Shown piece by piece: positions 58,142 to 64,000 of a stretch of 64,000 nucleotides of DNA (its first letter is position 1; the number at the start of each line of letters is the position of its first letter). The notes beneath the pieces are model-generated. The model did not search any database, was not told the DNA's origin, and was given only the letters and a program-made list of their open reading frames with translations. Source of the DNA: Panicum virgatum (taxonomy: Eukaryota; Streptophyta; Magnoliopsida; Poales; Poaceae); the NCBI RefSeq assembly GCF_016808335.1, contig NC_053149.1:33570087-33634086 (forward strand), read 5' to 3'. The position numbers were made by a program, and so were the translations under genes.

Positions 58142-59639
58142 TGTTGGCACTCCTTAGCCTAACGAATTACTCCGCAAGTGCACAGAGACCGATTATAGCT
58201 TTCACCAGGTGAGTAAGCCTGGGATATCGAATCCAAGGAAAGATAAGCTTCAACAAGTGGTCTGGAGCGATTCAGCCAGACCCGCTAAGGAGCAGAGGTA
58301 CGAGGGTAGAGGGTTTATCTCCAGATATAATCCTAATTACTAAGATAACTTGAAAATCTACTAACTTGATCTGCTTCGGAGGCCTAAGTGAAGGGCTCAG
58401 AAAGGGATGAGAGGGGGCCCAACGTACCTTTGGCAACTACTGCTATGAATGCACCCGAACATGGTGGACTACTAGGGACGGACAAGGTTGTCACCACTTG
58501 CCACCTACCACTGCGGTACCGTGGGGTAGAACACAACCCGAGGTAACTACCAAGCCTAAGCACCACACCTAAACTATCGAGTCACTGACTTCCGCCTCAC
58601 GCTAAGGCAAGAAGAAACCCCAAATGGATAGAGCTTGCTATCCACGCAGACAAGGGATCCCACAGATCAAAGAGAGTAACTAAGCAAGTAACTTAAGTAA
58701 AAAGTAAACTAGCGAGAAACGAAAGATAAGAGAGGAAAACAAACTCGATTATAAGATTCCCCTGAGGTGTCTACAAGATAGGGTAAGGTCGAGAGAACTC
58801 GACTCCGCCCCTTTAGCCCGGCTTCCGCCAAAGTTCTCACCTCACACTCTCCCTATTCTACTAAGGATGAAACTGAATTATGAGGCACTCAAGCTCCAAA
58901 GGTGTGTGTTATAAGTGAGGTGATGGGGTCCTATTTGTAGTGTGCCAAGGTCGGTTCTCGATGGTTATTTCAGGTAGCGCCGGTTGTAAGCAACAGTGGA
59001 GGCGGTGCTTGATCTTCACACGAAGGCTGGACTCTAGATGCTGCAGAGTGGGGCTGGGCGGCCTAGCTTAGGCCGGCTGGCCTGGCCCTACCTCCACATG
59101 GCACCGCCTTTCTGTGGGACGGTCCTGATCTCCTCTGGGCGTTGGTTCTTCAGGCAGTTTGATCAACCGACCTCGTCTTGGGCCGGGCGGCCTCCTTGGG
59201 GCCAGGCGGCCTCTCGGTCCTTTGTTGCTCCGACATGTTCCTCTCTGGCCATGGATCAATACTGGATAGGGCGGATGTTGCATGCTTGACCATGGCCCAG
59301 GTTGGCTTCTCTTTTGGATATAGGTCCAAGCCTTCCGGGTCCAAGTTGTGTATTTTTGGCTCCAACCCATTGAAATTGCTTGAATCCTCCCTCTATGTGA
59401 CTTCGATAAAGTTTCATGCCAAGATTCCACCGAAAGTATGCCGGTCGGCCGGATTCGGGCCTTCCGATCCAAACAGCGTCCGTTTTGGGTCAACTTTGGA
59501 TATGTCGTTCCTGAAGTCAAATAAACACCAAAACTTGTGGAACTCATTAGTAATAATGGTTATGGCATGATTATGGTCTATATTTCATAATATCAGGAGG
59601 AGCGTTGGCGGCAAAAATCATCGATATCGACCGCCAACA
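58142..59639 (-). repeat. 3' LTR of the Gypsy element
   Basis: Begins TGTTGGCACTCC and ends CCGCCAACA, so the termini form TGTTGG/CCAACA. 1498 bp. Words related to GGCCGGGCGGCC lie at about 59055-59215. A TATA-like CTACAAATA (about 58944-58936, minus strand) follows about 110 bp downstream. The partner LTR is outside the window. Confidence 0.75.
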
Positions 59640-60093
59640 CACCCACACAGCCAGACTTTGCTCGCCCCGAGCAATAAGGTCGAGAAAAAAGTGAAGACTG
59701 GTTTCATGAACTCAAACTATGCATAAGAATTATTTCTTAGCATTCTTTGCATACCTTGGATTCCAGGTGGCTAACATCTTCACTTCTGTCTATTGATCCT
59801 CAGAACTTGTCACCAAGAATCAATGCAAGCCTTTCTTCTCGGAGTTTGGAGGGTTTTCAGATTTTCGAAATAAGGCAAACTCTTGGATGCTGATGGTGTA
59901 TGATTCTCTCAAGGCAAAGCCTCTCTCTTTTGTATGATAACAAAGGTATGTGCTCATCTTTTCCATTTATTTTGCAAGCTCAAACAAAGTGTCTCTAAGT
60001 AGCAATGCCATTCAAATACTTTGATCATGTGCATGTGTAAATAGCGACACTTGTCCGTTATCTATACTTTTGCTCTTATCATCTTCTCATTTT

Positions 60094-60139
<46 letters not shown>

Positions 60140-60460
60140 GAACAAGGATCCATGAGCATGATGACTCATTTTACATGTTTTCTTTTTGTTTCAGGGGGAT
60201 GATGAGCTTTTGTAAGATTGATCATGACGGACAGTGATTGATGTCGTGTACGTGTATGATCAAAGTAAGGAATGTGCATAGCATAACTTGAGAGGCAATA
60301 AGTTTGAACGAGCTCAAAATGTACAAGATAGCTATGTGGAATCATAGAAAATACTCTCATGTATATATGTGGCATTGGTGGTGTTTGAGCATAAGGAGTT
60401 GCCATAATTTTTGTTTTCAAAATAAATACCTCCAAGTCCTTGAGTTAGAGCAAGCATGAC
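59640..60460. other. Gypsy internal spacer, left part
   Basis: Non-coding; includes a (TC)n tract at about 60098-60136 and a GCTCGCCCCGAGC palindrome at 59660-59672. Confidence 0.6.
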
Positions 60461-62207
60461 TGAAAGGATCGTGGCCCAAGAAGGGGGGGGGTTGAATTGG
60501 GACTTTTTCAAATTTCTATCTAGTCCTTAACCTAGACTGGTATTGCCCAATCTACAAATTTGAACCCTAGTCACTAGAGCACGCTAGCAAGTGGTCCTTA
60601 GGTAGGTAAACATACTATCATGATCATTTTGTCTAGGTGAATGCACACTAGCAAGATTAAAAACTAAGCAAGAGATCACACTACCATGCAAGTTGTCCTA
60701 GTCAAACTACAAGCAATCAAAAGCAAGAATAACAACAAATGGATTTAATTGCTTGAAATAAAAGTAAGGGACACGAGACAACCGGATTTTTTCCCTGTGG
60801 TATCGAGGAGTTGACGCTCCCCCTAATCCACGTTGGAGCACCCACACAAGGGTATAGCTCCCTTGCTTCACCAAGGAGCAAGTGATCACTAAGAATGCTC
60901 CTTCTCCATCTCTGGAACGGCGAGCTTCACACTGTGTACAATCTTCTCGTCTTGGGGCTCCCACAAACTCCAAGAGCTCACCAAGAACCTCCCGATCACC
61001 AAGACCGGCTAGGTGCCATCAAACACCAAGAGTAACAAGCTCCTAAGCCTTCACTTGACCTACACTCAGTTGGCCCTAGCTCAAGCACACTTGCTACACT
61101 TGCAAAGGATGAATTCTTCAAGGTTGAAGCACAAATAATGTACTAGATCTTCTTTCTTTTGCTCAAAGCACTTGCTCTTCTTCTCAAGGGTGGCCTCAGG
61201 TATTTAGGGTGTCAAAGGCAACTGAAATGAGCCAGGGGGTGCCCTTATATAGAGTGGAAAGAGTTACATAGCCGTTGGAAGTCCACAGCAGAAAAACCGT
61301 GACCACCGGAAGAACCGACGGGATAGAAAGTGAAAGCATCAGTTCAACCGGTCTCTCTGTGTCCAATTAGTAGCCGTTGGGGTTCTAACACAGTATTCAG
61401 GCTTGCATCATTGTACCGGTGCATGCTCCGTAGAGGCATCGGTTCAACCGGTGCTGAAGAGGTTCACTGATCAACTCAAACAAGCTCCCTGGAACATAGT
61501 ACATTCAATGCACCGATGCTTTGATTCTGAGGCGTCGGTTCAACCGGTGCTGAAGGGGAGTTGAGGTCCACCAAAACATACTCTCTGGAACAAAACACTT
61601 CCATTGCACTAGTGCTTATCTTTTGACCATCGGTTCAACCGGTGCTATAGAGTTTTTGACTTGATTCCTGCCTGCATCCAGAGAAGATAGACCGACAGGG
61701 CATCGGTCCTTCCGCCAAGCATCGGATGCTCCGATGCTAGAGCATCGGTTTAACCGGTGCTACTGTTTTTCTTTGTTTTCAGCTGAATTGACTTGGATTT
61801 GAATGTAACTTTGATTGTTTCTTCTTCCAAGCGTTGTGTTAACTTATATTGACCATCTTGGGCTGTTTTTGAGTGAGTGTGCAAGATTTCTAAGGCCAAC
61901 TCAATTTTGGTCAAGCTACTAACTCACGAACCCCTCTTAATAGTACGGTCAAGAACTAGAAACTATAAAACCTAGCTAAATCAAGTGTCCTTCATCTCCT
62001 TATGACACTTGAGACTAGAAAGGTCCTTAATCTTTCAAATTGAGTCCTTGGCATGCATGATTGTTTCGAATTGAGGGGTCTCCTTTCATATTTCATATGA
62101 GACTAATTCAGTCATTGATTTTTCCTTTAAAACACACGTTAGTCGCATACGGTTGTCATTAATCACCGAAACTTACCATTAGCATCTATCGGCCTAGATG
62201 TGATTCA
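60461..62207 (-). mobile_element. Solo LTR with CGGTTCAACCGGTGC words
   Basis: Starts TGAAAGGATCG and ends CTAGATGTGATTCA, with ATGAC on both sides (60456-60460, 62208-62212). 1747 bp. TATATAAG (about 61252-61245, minus strand) precedes TAGCCGTTGG and five GGTTCAACCGGT-type words at about 61340, 61440, 61540, 61630 and 61745, then CCTCTTAATAGTACGG as in the Copia LTR. Related in plan to the LTRs at 12114 and 29742. Confidence 0.88.
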
Positions 62208-62212
62208 ATGAC

Positions 62213-63353
62213 TTTCAAAGTATCATAAGAGTCAATAAACAAAAGATCTGATGATCCTAACATTGTTAAGTTCCAAAGGCATGTAAATACTTGCATGAGA
62301 AATAAGACTTAGGCACATGTTGAATTTCATGAAATGATTTCATCTTTCTCTAAGTTCTTGTTCAAATTTTAGTTTGTAATAAACCAGGCACAATTTGAAC
62401 TGATCTTTTAGAGAAGTGAGCTATAGGAGTTGGGCATCACCGCCTGGAGGACAGCAACTTGCATCATGTGGCCGCCGGAGGGCAACGGCACGAGACGTTT
62501 CCCAATGGCCTTCCATGGAGAAAGAACCCCGGTGGTCGGCCGTCCAGGAGTGCGTGCACCATGCCACCCATTGTCCCTTGATGCAGGGCTTCTGGAGGGT
62601 GACGACACATGAGCTTGATACTAACAGCGCGAGGGGGAGGCCGGGCTGCCTCCCCTAGGCCGGCCGGCCTGGGTAGTGGCCCGTTGGCCTGGCGGCGATG
62701 CGAGGGTGTCGGCCATGGGAATTGGCTCGATGATCTATAGGCTATAATCCAAACTTTGGCTCTGGATGGATTTGGATGGAGCAGAAGGGGTGGAACTGTC
62801 TGTGGCTGCGGATTGTGGAGTTCTGGGCGAGGATTGCGATGCCATGGACGTGATCTTGGCTCAAGAATTGGTGGCCGAAGTCTGGGATTGCAGGGAAGGA
62901 GTGGAGTAGCAAGGAGGGAGAGGCCTCCTGGCTTAAATCAACTCCAATCAATGACCTCCTTCGGAAGTGGAACGTTCATCTGACGAGGAGCGTTACCGTA
63001 CAACGGCTCTCCGGAACGAGTCCGGGAGAGGCCGGGCAGCCTGGACAGAGGCCGGGCGGCCCCACACTCTGAAGAGTGGGCCCCGGTCTTCTGGCAGGTG
63101 CTCTCTCATCAAGCGTAGGCCTCAATTCTTGGGGTGGTTTTTTTTCTAGGGGTAAAAAAGAAAGGAAAGAATAGAGTAGAGAAGGGTTCTACCCTATGAT
63201 AAGGCCGGTTTCGGGTCAGGCGAGGACCATAGACGTGATTTTTCATATCTCAGAATACTCAAAGATGTCTACTTCTTCGAGTTCCGGCATTTCTTGTTCT
63301 AGGAACACTTTCAGTCTTTGACCATTGACCTTGAAGATATTCCCGTCATCATC
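62213..63353. other. Gypsy internal spacer, right part
   Basis: Non-coding. GGCCGGGC-type words, as in the LTR, recur at about 62638-62700 and 63028-63062. Open frames here are short and GC-driven. Confidence 0.55.
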
Positions 63354-63946
63354 TTAGAGGGTAACCGCGCCGTGATCGGCGGCGTCTAGCACTAAGTAAG
63401 GGCCTTCCCACTTACTTCTAAGCTTACCATGACCAAACAATCGAATGCATGAGTTAAAGAGGAGTACCTTATCCCCCGCCTTAAACTGCTTGATCTTGAT
63501 TCGCTTATCGTGCCAATGTTTCATACACTCCTTGTATAACTTGGAGCTATGGTACGCTTTTTCCCTCCACTCATCCAATTCAGCCAGTTGGATTTCCTCT
63601 TAATTCCAGCTGATTGGAGGTCCATATTCCACCTCTTAATTGCCCAATAGGACATGAATTCTATCTCAACTGGAAGATGGCAGGTTTTGTCGTAACCTAG
63701 TTGGTAAGGAGTCATCCCTATCGGAGTCTTATAAGCTGTCTGATATGCCCAAAGTGCCTCAGGTAATTTGCTCTTCCATCCCTTCCCCATGGCATTTACG
63801 GTCTTTTGTAGAATGTTCTTGATCTGCTTGTTCAACGTTTCTACCTGACCACTCATTTGGGTATGGTATGGAGTAGCAACCTGGTGGTCTACTCCAAGTT
63901 TGCCGAGCCACTTCTTGAAGGTCTTATCGATGGTATGGAGTAGCAA
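63354..63946 (-). pseudogene. pol: Gypsy integrase, C-terminal part, frameshifted
   Basis: 63946-63605 encodes VATPYHTQMSGQVE (with the catalytic Glu), LPEALWAYQTAYKTPIGMTPY and YDKTCHLPVEIE. A 1-bp loss near 63598 moves the rest (WREKAYHSSKLYKE, KAGDKVLLFNSCIRLF, KLRSKWEGPYLV) into another frame that ends at 63354. At the window edge a segment of about 67 bp is tandemly repeated (63866-63932 and 63933-64000), which duplicates about 22 residues just before the VATPYH block. Confidence 0.88.
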
Positions 63947-64000
63947 CCCGGTGATCTACTGCAAGTTTACCGAGGCACTTCTTGAAGGTCTTATCGATGA

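Larger units (their letters stand above)
58142..64000 (-). mobile_element. Gypsy LTR retrotransposon, 3' part (continues beyond the window)
   Basis: A 3' LTR (58142-59639), a long internal spacer and an integrase C-terminal region, all on the minus strand. Order and the long non-coding stretch between pol and LTR fit the Tat/Athila-like branch. A solo LTR (60461-62207) is nested in the spacer. Confidence 0.8.

Overview
The window is nuclear DNA of a grass, most probably a panicoid. Evidence: one intron-containing plant sterol gene with a GC-rich first exon, Stowaway and other MITEs typical of grasses, a Sirevirus-type Copia element, Athila-like Gypsy DNA, CACTA elements with ULP1-type protease genes, and a grass-type Helitron. 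All calls come from reading the sequence; no database was searched.

Layout: 1-1967 holds a two-exon hypothetical gene and purine-biased GC-rich DNA. 1968-13774 is an almost intact Sirevirus-type Copia element on the minus strand (TSD GCAGG, LTRs differing by one substitution and two inserted bases). It carries gag, pol and a third ORF that appears to have its own spliced transcript and internal promoter. 13775-18209 is a CACTA-like remnant with a 502-bp tandem repeat, an (AT)n tract and a decayed gene. 18.2-26.3 kb holds MITEs, a 229-bp solo LTR, a Gypsy gag remnant, an LTR fragment and simple repeats. 26482-29352 (minus) is the only convincing host gene, SMO1 (methylsterol monooxygenase), with five exons joining in phase to 301 aa. 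29742-32314 is a solo LTR (TSD AATCT) 389 bp upstream of SMO1 in the same orientation, itself invaded by a 580-bp Mutator-like element. 32522-39363 and 47159-56601 are two copies of one CACTA family with different TSDs (AGT, AAA) and largely different lesions. Between them lie a CACTA-like fragment, a tRNA-like segment and a Helitron (3' end at 41050) with a truncated Rep protein and a second, unrelated ULP1-like gene. 57.5 kb to the end holds a hAT-like 5' end and a minus-strand Gypsy element (3' LTR 58142-59639, integrase at 63.4-63.9 kb) with another solo LTR inside it (60461-62207, TSD ATGAC).

The signal that ties the window together is a promoter architecture. In at least four LTR families and in two kinds of DNA transposon, a dense array of one family-specific palindromic word sits just upstream of a TATA box. 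The words are GCGGACYGTCCGC, GGTTCAACCGGT, GACCGGTCAGACCGGTC, GGYACCGGTTGG inverted pairs, and TAGGGGCGG/CCGCCCCTA. In the Copia element the same word also sits in front of the third ORF's inferred internal promoter. Other points of note: a pair of complementary single-base insertions within one hairpin of a Copia LTR, template-derived filler DNA at a CACTA deletion, and exact loss of one hairpin unit.
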